A stretch of 64,000 nt of DNA from Leptospira jelokensis (GCF_004769635.1 NZ_RQGH01000033.1:124001-188000); one strand, 5' to 3'; numbered from the stretch's first letter, positions 43,807-53,513 are shown. Numbers and translations are program-made. The notes: generated by a model from the sequence alone, not told the origin.

Positions 43807-44895
43807 ATGTGGAATGCTATTTTATATTTAATTGTGTTTTCTGCTGGATTATCATTTCTCTTCGCTCTAGGCGAATTGATTAGGACGAATGCGAGTCGTC
43901 AGGTTTTTGTTCAGGGACTATTATTTTTATTTGTAGCGTTTTTCCAAACCCATACCTATCTCACGTCTACGGAACTCTACCAGTATTTTCCACATTTGTA
44001 TTTGGTCCACTTACCGTTTACGGCATGCCTAGGACTGCTTCTCAAACTATATTTTTCTGAACTTTGGAATGAAAACCCAAACAAAAATCGATTTTCGTTT
44101 TGGGAATTTGTACCTGCGATCATCGTAATTGTCCTTATGTTTCCGTTTTATATTTCTACTGCGGAAGAGAAAATTGCCATCCACAACTCCTATTTAGAAA
44201 AAGGTGTCCCCCTTCTTTTCCAATTCATTATCTTAATAGCAGTCCTTCCGATTTTTTATGCGACATACTATGTTTTTTCCCATATGGTTCGCTATGTGCG
44301 TTGGGAGGCAATTAAAAAGTCAGCTCACCTTCGTTTGGTGGGACTCGTCGTCGGAATTGGTGCTTTCGCAAGTGCAATTGGTGTATATACTTTATTTTTC
44401 CACCAGAAACATGGGCTGCAAATCGTATCCTTTTTCGTTGCATGTCTTGTGATTGGAATTTACCTATTACGCCAAAAAAGCCCAGAATTATGGGGTGAAG
44501 TGCAAAGGATTGTCATCGAAGAAAAAAAATACCAAACGTCACAATTGGGTTCTTTTGATTTGGAAACCCTGCACATTCGTTTGAAAACGCTGATGGAATC
44601 AAAAAAAGTTTATTTGGATGATACGATCAATTTAGAAAAATTGGCCAATCAAATGCAATTGTCCGAACACCAACTCTCTGAATTCCTCAATTTGCATTTG
44701 AAAAAAAGTTTTTTCCATTTGGTAAACCACTACCGCATCAAGGATGCAAAGGATCTCATCAAAAACCATCCTGAAAAAAATATTTTAACCATTGCCTATG
44801 AGGTTGGATTTCCATCCAAATCTACTTTCTACGATGCTTTTAAAAGAGAACTAGGTCAAAGCCCGAGCGATTACCGAAAGAATTCCAAAAAATAA
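43807..44895 (+). CDS. membrane-anchored AraC-family regulator
   Basis: A 362-residue protein with seven N-terminal hydrophobic segments (residues ~1-225) and a C-terminal AraC-type DNA-binding domain (two helix-turn-helix units: LEKLANQMQLSEHQLSEFLN and NILTIAYEVGFPSKSTFYDAFKRELGQSPSDYRK). Several Leptospira proteins have this layout, with the membrane part acting as the sensor. It is divergent from the Mla operon (89-base gap) and upstream of a sterol-desaturase-family gene; either could be its target. Confidence 0.9.
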   Translation: MWNAILYLIVFSAGLSFLFALGELIRTNASRQVFVQGLLFLFVAFFQTHTYLTSTELYQYFPHLYLVHLPFTACLGLLLKLYFSELWNENPNKNRFSFWEFVPAIIVIVLMFPFYISTAEEKIAIHNSYLEKGVPLLFQFIILIAVLPIFYATYYVFSHMVRYVRWEAIKKSAHLRLVGLVVGIGAFASAIGVYTLFFHQKHGLQIVSFFVACLVIGIYLLRQKSPELWGEVQRIVIEEKKYQTSQLGSFDLETLHIRLKTLMESKKVYLDDTINLEKLANQMQLSEHQLSEFLNLHLKKSFFHLVNHYRIKDAKDLIKNHPEKNILTIAYEVGFPSKSTFYDAFKRELGQSPSDYRKNSKK

Positions 44896-44907
44896 AAACG
44901 AACGGAC

Positions 44908-44949
44908 CGATTCGGAACTTTTTTTCATTCCGAATTGACCGAGTCGGTC
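44908..44949. promoter_or_regulatory. nested inverted repeats between araC-type gene and desaturase-family gene
   Basis: TTCGGAA (44911-44917) and TTCCGAA (44928-44934) form a hairpin around a T-rich loop. Directly after, GACCGA-G-TCGGTC (44937-44949) is a 13-base interrupted palindrome of operator shape, about 60 bases before the next ATG. The second element may bind a regulator. Confidence 0.4.
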
Positions 44950-45008
44950 GATCGCGGGGAAAAAGGAAGTTATGATGGTGGGAGTCTAAGATAGACCAGG
45001 AGATGAAT

Positions 45009-45863
45009 ATGTTTGGTGGTCCGGTACAATGTGAATTGGTTCTCGATTGTGTAACCAAAATTGGTTTTGCCCAAGGTGTTTTGAATTTGTTACGTTATTA
45101 TCCCATTGCGGGATTTGCATTCCTTTTATTCTATGTTTGGCGAAAGGATTATTTTGAAACCTACCGCATCCAAAAACTTTACCCAAAAGCAGAAAAGGTT
45201 TGGAAGGAATTTCGCCAATCAGCTGTTACATTACTCGTATTCACACTTGTAGCTGTCACTAACATCACCTTAATGAAAGCAAAAATTTTCCCGAGTGCCG
45301 TTTACTTTGGACCTGTTTCTGGAGTATGGGAGATCAGTTATCTTTTTATTAGTTTTGCGTTATTTACCATTTGGCATGAAACTTGGTTCTATTGGATGCA
45401 TAGGTTTGCTCATTTAAAAAAAGTTTACCCACATGTGCACTCCGAACACCACCAATCAGTGAATCCCTCTCCACTGGCCGCCTATCGGTTCCAAGCAACG
45501 GAAGCTTTTTTAGAAGCGATTTACATTGTTCCGTTTGTGATATTTGTACCCGTTCATTTTTATGTCGTCCTATTTCAAACATTCTATGCGATGATCCTCA
45601 ATATCTGGTGGCACCTTGGATATGAATTTTTTCCGAAAGGTTGGGCAACCCATCCCATTTCAAAATGGATCAACACATCCACACACCACAACCTCCACCA
45701 CCAAAAATTCCATGGGAACTATTCCTTGTATTTTAATGTTTGGGACCGCTTGATGGGAACAAACTTCCCGAATTACGAAGAGTATTATGAACAAGTTGTA
45801 AGCGAACGAGATAAAAAACTCAAAGAAAAAGAAGTGAAACATTCAAATGTTTTAGTGGCTTAA
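45009..45863 (+). CDS. fatty-acid hydroxylase/sterol-desaturase family protein, copy 2
   Basis: A 284-residue integral membrane di-iron enzyme. Histidine boxes: HETWFYWMHRFAH, HVHSEHHQS and STHHNLHHQ. It lacks the extra C-terminal helices of the copy at 38917. The ATG at 45009 is preferred to one at 45003 because AGGAG lies six bases before it and overlaps the earlier codon. The substrate is unknown; lipid hydroxylation or desaturation is the family activity. Confidence 0.88.
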   Translation: MFGGPVQCELVLDCVTKIGFAQGVLNLLRYYPIAGFAFLLFYVWRKDYFETYRIQKLYPKAEKVWKEFRQSAVTLLVFTLVAVTNITLMKAKIFPSAVYFGPVSGVWEISYLFISFALFTIWHETWFYWMHRFAHLKKVYPHVHSEHHQSVNPSPLAAYRFQATEAFLEAIYIVPFVIFVPVHFYVVLFQTFYAMILNIWWHLGYEFFPKGWATHPISKWINTSTHHNLHHQKFHGNYSLYFNVWDRLMGTNFPNYEEYYEQVVSERDKKLKEKEVKHSNVLVA

Positions 45864-45939
45864 CATGATCATAAGAAAGGTTTACTAAAACCATAATTTA
45901 GAATGACAATTTTTTGAATCGATCCATACTGCAAAGATT

Positions 45940-46401
45940 ATGTGGTTATGGATCATTCTCATCGTTGTCATTGTTCTCATTCTGATTTATTTTACGTTTG
46001 GATTCTACTTACAAACGTCGATTCCCTTGGTGGAAGGATCGTTAGTCGATGTGGATGAGAACCTAACAAAATTGATCGCAAAAAATGATTATGATTCATT
46101 TCTCGTCATTCAAATTTCCCACGATGATGAATTTGTCCAATTTAAGTATTCGGAAGAAGATGGTTTACTCATCGATTTTCCTTTGGTAACGGATAACCAA
46201 AAGGCAAAAACCAACCAAATTTTATCATTTTGCAAACGTGAGGCTTTAGAATATGAGTTTCTCAACGATGAAGAAGACCAACAAATCGATATCTTCCCCA
46301 AAGGGAATCAGGACCAACTCGTCCAAATTGTAAAGTCCATTCTAACCGAGATTTTTGGAGTGTCTGAAGGGACAAAGGTCTATTTCCAACTCCAGTTGTA
46401 G
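45940..46401 (+). CDS. small membrane-anchored hypothetical protein
   Basis: A 153-residue protein with an N-terminal membrane helix (LWIILIVVIVLILIYFTFGF) and an acidic soluble domain with alternating strands (YDSFLVIQISHDDEFVQFKYS). No family recognised. It lies 94 bases upstream of flgB on the same strand; whether it belongs to the flagellar transcript is unclear. Confidence 0.7.
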   Translation: MWLWIILIVVIVLILIYFTFGFYLQTSIPLVEGSLVDVDENLTKLIAKNDYDSFLVIQISHDDEFVQFKYSEEDGLLIDFPLVTDNQKAKTNQILSFCKREALEYEFLNDEEDQQIDIFPKGNQDQLVQIVKSILTEIFGVSEGTKVYFQLQL

Positions 46402-46494
46402 CCATTCCCCTCCTATTTTTTTCAGTTTTGCGACATAAATGCCTTCAGGAGGAAGGAAAACCGTCCGAAAGGGAGTGTAGAGAGGAAAAGAAAT

Positions 46495-46926
46495 ATGTTT
46501 GAAGCAACACATTTCATGAAAACTCAAGACCTATTGGAACGAGGCCTTGGCGCAGCCACACAAAGACGGAAAGTGATCACCGACAATATTGCCAATGCGG
46601 ACGTCCCCAATTTCAAACGTTCTGAAGTTGTTTTCGAATCCATGTTAAAACGTGCGATTGAATCGGAAAAAATTGAGAAGGAAAAAGCAGTTCCAACAAA
46701 AATCACAAACGATCGTCATATTGAATTTTTTAAACCCCTCGACTACCGTGATGCCAAACCGAAAACCAATTTGGATTATTTAACCACAATGAGACCAGAT
46801 GGAAACAACGTGGACATTGAAAAGGAAGTGGTAGAAGCAAACCAAAACCAAATGAGTTATAGCTTGATGATTGATCGTCTGAACCAGAATAACCGGCTCC
46901 TCAACATTGTCATGAGAACCAACTAA
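46495..46926 (+). CDS. flgB: flagellar basal-body rod protein FlgB
   Basis: Proximal rod subunit of the periplasmic flagellum, 143 residues. The N-terminal rod motif is LGAATQRRKVITDNIANADVPNFKRSEV, and the C-terminal helix VDIEKEVVEANQNQMSYSLMIDRLN is typical. GAGAGGAAAAG precedes the ATG. flgC follows after ten bases. Confidence 0.96.
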   Translation: MFEATHFMKTQDLLERGLGAATQRRKVITDNIANADVPNFKRSEVVFESMLKRAIESEKIEKEKAVPTKITNDRHIEFFKPLDYRDAKPKTNLDYLTTMRPDGNNVDIEKEVVEANQNQMSYSLMIDRLNQNNRLLNIVMRTN

Positions 46927-46936
46927 GGAGTAATGT

Positions 46937-47398
46937 ATGGGTATGTTTGATTCGATTAATATTTCAGCGACTGGGCTTTCTGCCCAAAGACTCCGTATGG
47001 ATGTTATCTCCAATAACATTGCCAATTCAACCACAACAAGAAATACCAATGGAGATGGCCCGTTTCGACGTGACCGCGTTATCCTCACACCGATTAACCT
47101 TAGAACCCAATGGAAAAGTCCTGTGTATCCTTTTGGTGTGGCTCCAGGCGAAGGCAAAGGGGTCAAAGTGATGAAGATCGAAAAGGATATGAGCCCTCTT
47201 CGTTTGACTTATGACCCAACCCACCCCGATGCCATCCAAACGGGTCCGAAAAAAGGGTATGTCGAACTTCCGAATATCAACATTGTCACAGAGATGACAG
47301 ATATGATCTCCGCATCACGCTCCTACGAAGCCAATGTGCAACTCATCAATGGTTCGAAAGCGATGATGAACAAAGCCATGGAAATCGGTCGGGCTTAA
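46937..47398 (+). CDS. flgC: flagellar basal-body rod protein FlgC
   Basis: Proximal rod subunit, 153 residues. N-terminal motif GLSAQRLRMDVISNNIANSTT and C-terminal VELPNINIVTEMTDMISASRSYEANVQLINGSKAMMNKAMEIGR match the family along their length. It follows flgB by ten bases with TAAGGAG as ribosome site. fliE follows after 113 bases. Confidence 0.97.
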   Translation: MGMFDSINISATGLSAQRLRMDVISNNIANSTTTRNTNGDGPFRRDRVILTPINLRTQWKSPVYPFGVAPGEGKGVKVMKIEKDMSPLRLTYDPTHPDAIQTGPKKGYVELPNINIVTEMTDMISASRSYEANVQLINGSKAMMNKAMEIGRA

Positions 47399-47511
47399 AA
47401 AACCTGGCCATTCGCTACCATTTTCACTGTTTCTACCTGTTTTTCTTATGTGACATAATTTTTTACTTTAGATTTTTTAGATCTGACCGATGATTGGAAG
47501 GAGGATTCACT

Positions 47512-47877
47512 ATGTCCATTGATCGCATCACAAACCTATCATCTTCCACATACAAACCACATTCTTTATTGCCACAAGGGGACAAAGTGGGCATCCTTCG
47601 CACGAATGAGCGCCACTACGGCAAAACGAATGAAGCCAAATCCCCTGATGAAGTGGCTGGCACATTTGCAGATGCATTAAAAAAAGCATTTGAACAAGTG
47701 AATGACCAACAAGTGGAAGCAGATGAACTCACACAAAAAATCGTTTTTGATCCAAACTCAGTGGAACTGCACGATGTGATGATCGCTGCAGAAAAAGCGA
47801 GGATCTCACTTACCTTTGCTAAAACCATGTCAGATGGATTTGTAAGAGCTTACAGAGAACTCACAACCTTAAGATAA
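47512..47877 (+). CDS. fliE: flagellar hook-basal body protein FliE
   Basis: Adapter joining the MS ring (FliF) to the rod, 121 residues. The C-terminal half is diagnostic: FADALKKAFEQVNDQQVEADELTQKI and VELHDVMIAAEKARISLTFAKTMSDGFVRAYREL. The start is the ATG at 47512 with GGAGG upstream; a TTG six codons earlier overlaps that ribosome site and is rejected. Normally fliF follows fliE; here fliF is 12 kb further right. Confidence 0.95.
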   Translation: MSIDRITNLSSSTYKPHSLLPQGDKVGILRTNERHYGKTNEAKSPDEVAGTFADALKKAFEQVNDQQVEADELTQKIVFDPNSVELHDVMIAAEKARISLTFAKTMSDGFVRAYRELTTLR

Positions 47878-47914
47878 TCGTATCCACAGTAAAAAAAGTT
47901 TGTTGTCTTATCAA

Positions 47915-48349
47915 TCAATTGATAGGACGACCAAACACTCGTTCCACAGCTTCATACTTAATCTGGATTTGGTCAGTGGGACGAACTTTCACACCTCGTT
48001 TCATTTGTACTCCGTCCATCTTTTCTCCGTTCACATACACCACCCATCCTTCATTCCAAGTATTTCGCACTCCGTTCACCTCCATGATTTCTTCTGTACG
48101 ATTGGTGGAAATAAAACGCATAGAAGGATCTTCTTTTTTGGAAAGTTCCGCAAGTAAAAAGAGCAAGTCCTTCGTTTCAAAGAGTCCTGATGGAAACAAT
48201 TTGGTTTCTTCATACTCACGGGAGAGGAATTGGATTTGGATTTCTGGTGGTTTTGTTTGCTTTGCGTTAGGAGTCGATTTGCAACGAACCAAAAGAAGAA
48301 TGCAGGTTACTAAAACGAGACAAGTTAGGGATTTGTAAGTCTTTTGCAT
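47915..48349 (-). CDS. putative lipoprotein with DUF4430-like domain
   Basis: A 144-residue exported protein from the ATG at 48349 (MQKTYKSLTC), which gives a standard lipoprotein signal ending LLLVRC. A longer start at 48394 is also open. The C-terminal half (NTWNEGWVVYVNGEKMDGVQMKRGVKVRPTDQIQIKYE) resembles the DUF4430/transcobalamin C-terminal-like beta fold, which binds small ligands or mediates contacts. It follows the MBL gene on the same strand. Confidence 0.7.
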   Translation of the reverse strand: MQKTYKSLTCLVLVTCILLLVRCKSTPNAKQTKPPEIQIQFLSREYEETKLFPSGLFETKDLLFLLAELSKKEDPSMRFISTNRTEEIMEVNGVRNTWNEGWVVYVNGEKMDGVQMKRGVKVRPTDQIQIKYEAVERVFGRPIN

Positions 48350-48404
48350 TTGGTTACGATTTGACTTTCGTTTGGAAACTGAAATCGGACTCATCTGGTG
48401 GGAT

Positions 48405-49337
48405 TTAAGAATGTTTATCCGATTTTTCAAACGCATATACCAAACCTTGTGCATTCAAATTCACATCTAAATGTAAGAGAGACCAATCTTTTTCTGTGAG
48501 AGATACTTGGTTCTCTTCGGCTAAAAATTGGATCATTGCTTTTACTTTTGTTTCCATAAATGGAAGTCGATTTTCTTTTGGAATGTTTTTTAATTCCGTC
48601 ATGGCATCTTGACAAAGTCCCAATCCTTTTTTTAAATCCCGAGCAGAGTGACTTAAGTTTTCAACAGGTCCAAAATGGGTCAAATAACATACATCAGCTC
48701 CTGTACCCAAGATCAAATCGATCGAGTGAATGGCTTCTTTTGCATCAAAATCCGTAGGAGTGGTCGTTGGAAAAATAAATGATTTTCCATTTTCAAGATG
48801 TGGGTAAGAGATTCCAAAAGAATCACCCGTAAACACTCCATTCAATTTTTTGTCATAAATACAAAAGTGATGATTCGCATGCCCCTTTGTATAAATGAAT
48901 TCAAAACTATGGCCCCTCCAATCCAAAAACTCACCATGTTCCATGACACGAACTCTTTCCTTCGGAATGGGTTTGATTTCCCCATACAATTTATGGAAAT
49001 TCTCTTTTCCATAAACAGAAGTTGCACTTTTGATGAGAAGGCTTGGATCCATCAAATGTTTGGCAGTTTTGGGATGGGCAAGTAAAACTGCATTTGGGCA
49101 TTTTTCCAGTAAATGCCAAGCACCACCTGCATGGTCTAGGTGGACATGTGTGACAATGACATAATCAAGACGATTAACATCGATTTGCTGATTTTCCATA
49201 ACGGAAAGGATTTTAGGAATGGCATATGTGGTATTTGTCTCAATGACAATCCCATGCCCTTCCTCTTCGATGAGATAAGCAGAGGCAACATTCTTTAGGT
49301 CAGCGTATTCCGTATCAATGGTGAAAAAAGATCCCAT
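48405..49337 (-). CDS. metallo-beta-lactamase-fold hydrolase, second copy
   Basis: A 310-residue MBL-fold protein. Metal-binding motifs: VTHVHLDHAGG (HxHxDH), KGHANHHFCIYD, FTGDSFG and YLTHFGPVENL. The N-terminal strand YLIEEEGHGIVIETNTT is typical of the glyoxalase II-like group. The substrate is unknown. It belongs to a different subgroup from the copy at 10521. The gene lies 110 bases downstream of glpD on the same strand and is followed by the DUF4430-like lipoprotein. Confidence 0.85.
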   Translation of the reverse strand: MGSFFTIDTEYADLKNVASAYLIEEEGHGIVIETNTTYAIPKILSVMENQQIDVNRLDYVIVTHVHLDHAGGAWHLLEKCPNAVLLAHPKTAKHLMDPSLLIKSATSVYGKENFHKLYGEIKPIPKERVRVMEHGEFLDWRGHSFEFIYTKGHANHHFCIYDKKLNGVFTGDSFGISYPHLENGKSFIFPTTTPTDFDAKEAIHSIDLILGTGADVCYLTHFGPVENLSHSARDLKKGLGLCQDAMTELKNIPKENRLPFMETKVKAMIQFLAEENQVSLTEKDWSLLHLDVNLNAQGLVYAFEKSDKHS

Positions 49338-49447
49338 ACCATACTGTAAATACAGGAAATCCCTTTGTCAGCATAAATTCTCATTTCGGATTTTGAAAGG
49401 AATGCTAGCCAATGATTGAAAAATGGTAAAATGGGAATCCCCTTCGC

Positions 49448-51052
49448 TTAGATTGGTAATTCTAAAATCTTTTGGATTTTTTTTGTTTCCGATTCCCGTT
49501 CCTCTTCCGACCAGTTCCACTCCCGCCCTGCGGTTTGGATGATTAAGTCCATTTTCTCTTTAGGAAGGATGCCAAGGGTTCCGAGCCCTGTCCTTCTTAA
49601 GAAGATATCTGACAAAGTTTTAGCCATTTCGAAACGGATGGCATACACCACTTCTGCCAGGATCTCTCCGTCAGCAGTGAGGACAGTCCCCCAGTCTGGA
49701 TTTTCCTCTACCAAAGAAAGGATGGTTTCGTACTCCAATCCATAATGGCGGACAAGGTAATCCATTGTGATTTCCGAAAATGTTTTGTGTTTCCCTTTTG
49801 TTTTGGTGATAAAATCTTCTATCTCTACGATATGACTTCCAAATAAATGTTGTTTTGCGGAAATACTGGACTTATATTTTTGTTTTAGTTTTTTCTGAAT
49901 GGATTTAAAAATTGTGTCAGCAAAATGCCTGCTAGTTGTGTACTTTCCTCCAGCAGCTGTAATCAGTCCTTTGATGCCATCCTTTTCATGGTCATACAAT
50001 TCAGACCTTCGGGAAGCAGAGTATGTATCATCACTCGACTCCGTGAGTGGCCTTAGTCCGCCATAGGCTGCAATTACGTCTTCTTTTTTCAGTTTGTTTT
50101 TTAAGTGGGAAGTTTCATTGATATAATCAATAAACTCTAAGATACTTTCTTTCGAAAGTTTCCAATCTTCCACCTTACCAAAGTAAGACTTTTCTGTTGG
50201 CCCGATCATGGAATGACCACGCCAAGGAGCAAAACTAAAATGTCCCTTGTCTCCTACAAACAGTGTCATGATGGGAGTGACTTGTTTTGTGATGAGATAA
50301 ATCCCCTCTGATCTTTTTTTGGGAAATGCCATTTCTGTTTTTTTAGATTTTGCTAGGACATCTTGTGTCCATGGACCGGAAGCATTGATTGTGACTTTTG
50401 AATGGATTTGAAATTCTTTATTGGTGAAGGTATCGGTCACTACGATTCCCTTCACAGTATCTCCGTCCCATAATAACTCTTTCACTTCCGTATAATTGGA
50501 TAACTTTGCCCCATACAAAACTGCCGATTTTAAAAAACTAAGGGTTAACCTTTCAGGACTTAGACAAATGGCATCGTAAAAATAAGCTGCATCTTCATAA
50601 TCACCTAAGTTTTCTTTCATAAGTTTTTTACGTTTCAGATAACGATGGTTTGGAATTTTTTTGGATTTGTCCCAAGTCCATCCTTTATCAAAGGATAAAA
50701 GATCATAGACAAACAAACCAAGCCTCGCTATGAAACCAGGTTTTGGAAGGACCATAGGATACGGATAAACTAAGTTAGGTGCGATATTCGATAAATTCCT
50801 TCTCTCTTTTAATGCTTCTCTTACAAGACCAATCTCAAATTGTTTTAAGTAACGAAGCCCTCCATGGATGAGTTTTCCTGTGGCAGCAGAAGTTGCCCCA
50901 CCGAAGTCTTTTTTTTCGACTAGGCAAACGGAACACCCACGACTTGCCACTTCATATGCAAGTGCCGCCCCCGTAATCCCACCTCCAATGATGGTCACAT
51001 CAAAGGATTCTCCTTGGAAATTTTCAATGAATCGTTCTAATTTTAAACTCAA
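49448..51052 (-). CDS. glpD: glycerol-3-phosphate dehydrogenase (FAD-dependent)
   Basis: Membrane-associated flavoenzyme oxidising sn-glycerol 3-phosphate to dihydroxyacetone phosphate and passing electrons to quinones. FAD motif VTIIGGGITGAALAYEVASRG, signature GKLIHGGLRYLKQFE, AYGGLRPL, and the C-terminal domain IRFEMAKTLSDIFLRRTGLG. 534 residues. The start proposed is TTG at 51052, overlapping the upstream stop as TTGA; an earlier TTG at 51079 is open. It is the last gene of the FGGY kinase-phosphotransferase-glpD operon. Confidence 0.93.
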   Translation of the reverse strand: MSLKLERFIENFQGESFDVTIIGGGITGAALAYEVASRGCSVCLVEKKDFGGATSAATGKLIHGGLRYLKQFEIGLVREALKERRNLSNIAPNLVYPYPMVLPKPGFIARLGLFVYDLLSFDKGWTWDKSKKIPNHRYLKRKKLMKENLGDYEDAAYFYDAICLSPERLTLSFLKSAVLYGAKLSNYTEVKELLWDGDTVKGIVVTDTFTNKEFQIHSKVTINASGPWTQDVLAKSKKTEMAFPKKRSEGIYLITKQVTPIMTLFVGDKGHFSFAPWRGHSMIGPTEKSYFGKVEDWKLSKESILEFIDYINETSHLKNKLKKEDVIAAYGGLRPLTESSDDTYSASRRSELYDHEKDGIKGLITAAGGKYTTSRHFADTIFKSIQKKLKQKYKSSISAKQHLFGSHIVEIEDFITKTKGKHKTFSEITMDYLVRHYGLEYETILSLVEENPDWGTVLTADGEILAEVVYAIRFEMAKTLSDIFLRRTGLGTLGILPKEKMDLIIQTAGREWNWSEEERESETKKIQKILELPI

Positions 51053-51900
51053 GTGGACTGCTCTCCATTTTCTAACCAAACTTCGATTTGTTTTTTCAAA
51101 TTCTCCCTTTCACTTTCAATGTTCCAAAGCCCAAGACGTAAAATCAAAGAAGAAAGCCTCCATTGTTTGAGAGAAGAATCAGTGATGCCACTTTGGAGTT
51201 GGTAAGCCTTCAAATACCCATGTAAGATAAACTTTCGAACCAAAGTGTAAAATAGAATCTTTAATTTAGGTGTGCCTGGCCATAACTCTGCGTCGGTAAA
51301 TAGTAGTTTGGTAAAAGAAACATCAGCACATGGATTCCCTTTAGCAGCGGTCATCCAATCGATAATGATCCGATCTTTTCCCTGAATGATGACATTCTCT
51401 GGATGAAAATCCAAATGAAGGACGGAATCTCCATCGGGTAAATTTTGTATATAGGATTTGATTGTCTCTTTTTGAGATGGAGATAAAAATTCCAAAGATT
51501 TTGCCGCCAAACACTCGTTTAATATCAGTTTGATATCCTTTAATTTTTGGCTTTTTGTCTGGTGCATCCTAAAATGTAAGTTTGCAAGGGTATCGGCTAT
51601 GCGAAAGAGTTCTATTGGGTTTTTGTCAGGTAATTTTGTTAACGAAATTCCCTGTAACCGATCAAAAATCAATCCATACCTTTTCCCAACTTTTGCCTTG
51701 CCATAACATTGCATCCCTGTCACATGCAAACGAAACACTTCTAAGGTGTTTTCATATTCCGTATCCACTTCCGCTTTCTTTGTTTGGGCAAAAAACAATT
51801 TGAGAATTTGGTTGTTTGGTAACAAATACAAATCCGCAGACCGACCAATGGCAAAAGGAACACCTAAAGATTCTTTGGTTAATTCAGTGTATGATTCCAT
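51049..51900 (-). CDS. APH-family small-molecule phosphotransferase
   Basis: A 283-residue kinase of the aminoglycoside-phosphotransferase/choline-kinase fold. The catalytic loop HLDFHPENVII (Asp as base) and the metal segment IIDWMTAAKGNPCADVSF are clear; the N-terminal lobe has GRSADLYLLPNNQILKLF. Such proteins phosphorylate diverse small alcohols; nothing points to drug resistance here. It is sandwiched between the FGGY kinase and glpD with coupled junctions, so its substrate is probably part of the same polyol or glycerol route. Confidence 0.8.
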   Translation of the reverse strand: MESYTELTKESLGVPFAIGRSADLYLLPNNQILKLFFAQTKKAEVDTEYENTLEVFRLHVTGMQCYGKAKVGKRYGLIFDRLQGISLTKLPDKNPIELFRIADTLANLHFRMHQTKSQKLKDIKLILNECLAAKSLEFLSPSQKETIKSYIQNLPDGDSVLHLDFHPENVIIQGKDRIIIDWMTAAKGNPCADVSFTKLLFTDAELWPGTPKLKILFYTLVRKFILHGYLKAYQLQSGITDSSLKQWRLSSLILRLGLWNIESERENLKKQIEVWLENGEQST

Positions 51901-51914
51901 TTCTTTTCTCTCGT

Positions 51915-53513
51915 TTATGAATTTAAGATAACAAAGTGTTTTTTGTTGGATGTGTATAGATTCTTAAATACAAAAAAGTTTTTATCATATACTGGTTTCA
52001 GACTCGGATTCGGAGTCCAAGTTTTATCAACAGGAATCATTTGTTTGATGTCCTCGTACGATTTGATTTTCCCAAGGCCCAATGCGACGATCGCAGCAGC
52101 ACCAATCGCACCGACGTTTTCTGGGTGTTCCACCCTTTCGATGGTTATCCCAGTAATGTCAGCTAACATTTGGCAGATGAAATTCGATCTGGCAACTCCA
52201 CCAACAAATCGAATGGGGTTGGAAGTTTTGACCTTTCCATTCGACAATTCCAATATCCATCGTTTATGGAATAAAATCCCTTCAATCACAGCGCGTATCA
52301 ACACACGTTTTCCTGTATTTAAGCTGATATTAAAAAAGATCCCTCGAGCCTTTGGGTCTTCAAAGGGACAACGATTCCCATGCAACCAAGGTGTAAAGAT
52401 CACACCTTGGGAACCAGGTTCTGTGTCTTTGATGGAATCAAACATAAACTCAAATAAACTTTCGTAAACGGCATCAGGACTATCGGTGATTTTCTTTTTT
52501 TCTAAGTACAAATCTATTTCATCCAGTGCCAAATGGTCCTTCACCCATTGTAAACATTTCCCTGATGTTTCTTGTTCTCCAAAATAATTATAATACCCAG
52601 CCCTTGCTCCCACAATCGATGCAATCCTTGCATGGATATCGACGGTTCTTTTTTTTGTCACGGTTCCGATCCATCCAGATGTCCCCGCATAAATATGAGT
52701 ATCACCTTCTGAAACTGCACCAGCTCCCACACCGATGAGTGAAGCATCTCCTCCACCACCAAACACAGGAGTACCAACCAAAAGGCCTAAAAAATCGGCA
52801 GCTTCCTTGGTCAAACCACCAACTTTATCTTCTGCATCGATGATCTTCGGTAAATGTTCTCGTTTAACTCCAAATAGTTTGCAGAGGAGTGGACTCCAAT
52901 TCCCTTTTCCTTGTCGCGAATTGTATAAGAATGTAGCAAAGGCAGAATCCCTTGTCATCACTGCTTTGTTAGTTGCACGGGCGATTAGATATTCCTTCAC
53001 ATCGAACCACCATCTCACCTTACAAAAGTTATCTGGTTCATTTGTTTCCACCCATTTGTATTTCCAAATGGGATCTTTTACACTCGCTGCCACGGCTCCT
53101 GTGATCCAAAGAGATACCAAAAGTTTGATGGCATTGATGCCTTCAATTTTCAGTCCATGTAAGATCCCTTTTTTCATTTCCAAACTGGCCCTTTGGTCCA
53201 TGTAACTCATGGCATTCCGAACCGGCCGAAACGTTTCATCTACAAGGACAAGCCCTTGCATCTGAGAACAAAAGGAAATCCCTTTAATCTCTTCCTTTTG
53301 GATCCCACTTTCACCTAATACGTCTTTTGTGGTGGATTGCATCGCCATCCACCAATCTTCGGGGTTTTGTTCAGCTCCCCCATTCGGCAAAAGTTGGATG
53401 GGGTATTCCTTCGTCGCAGAAGAAACAAGCTCCAAGGTAGGATCCATTCGGAAAAGGCAGGTTTTGACCCCCGTTGTGCCGATATCATAGGCTAAAATGC
53501 AATCGTTCTCCAT
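51915..53513 (-). CDS. FGGY-family carbohydrate kinase (xylulokinase-like)
   Basis: A 532-residue sugar kinase. The N-terminal phosphate motif is LAYDIGTTGVKTCLF, followed by FCSQMQGLVLVD and MDQRAS. The C-terminal FGGY domain has RFVGGVARSNFICQMLADITG and ENVGAIGAAAIVALGLG. The overall pattern favours xylulokinase over glycerol kinase, but with glpD in the operon the substrate could be another polyol. The ATG at 53513 is chosen because AAGGAG lies five bases upstream; an earlier frame-open start is eight codons before. The palindrome at 53611 is about 100 bases upstream. Confidence 0.85.
   Translation of the reverse strand: MENDCILAYDIGTTGVKTCLFRMDPTLELVSSATKEYPIQLLPNGGAEQNPEDWWMAMQSTTKDVLGESGIQKEEIKGISFCSQMQGLVLVDETFRPVRNAMSYMDQRASLEMKKGILHGLKIEGINAIKLLVSLWITGAVAASVKDPIWKYKWVETNEPDNFCKVRWWFDVKEYLIARATNKAVMTRDSAFATFLYNSRQGKGNWSPLLCKLFGVKREHLPKIIDAEDKVGGLTKEAADFLGLLVGTPVFGGGGDASLIGVGAGAVSEGDTHIYAGTSGWIGTVTKKRTVDIHARIASIVGARAGYYNYFGEQETSGKCLQWVKDHLALDEIDLYLEKKKITDSPDAVYESLFEFMFDSIKDTEPGSQGVIFTPWLHGNRCPFEDPKARGIFFNISLNTGKRVLIRAVIEGILFHKRWILELSNGKVKTSNPIRFVGGVARSNFICQMLADITGITIERVEHPENVGAIGAAAIVALGLGKIKSYEDIKQMIPVDKTWTPNPSLKPVYDKNFFVFKNLYTSNKKHFVILNS

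Noticed and set aside
44908..44937. Intrinsic terminator after the AraC-type gene
   Set aside because: The T-run is in the loop, not after the stem, so it is listed only as an inverted repeat.
47909..47924. TATCAAT-CA-ATTGATA as a terminator between fliE and the DUF4430-like gene
   Set aside because: The two-base loop is too tight and the nearest T-run is displaced; support is too weak.
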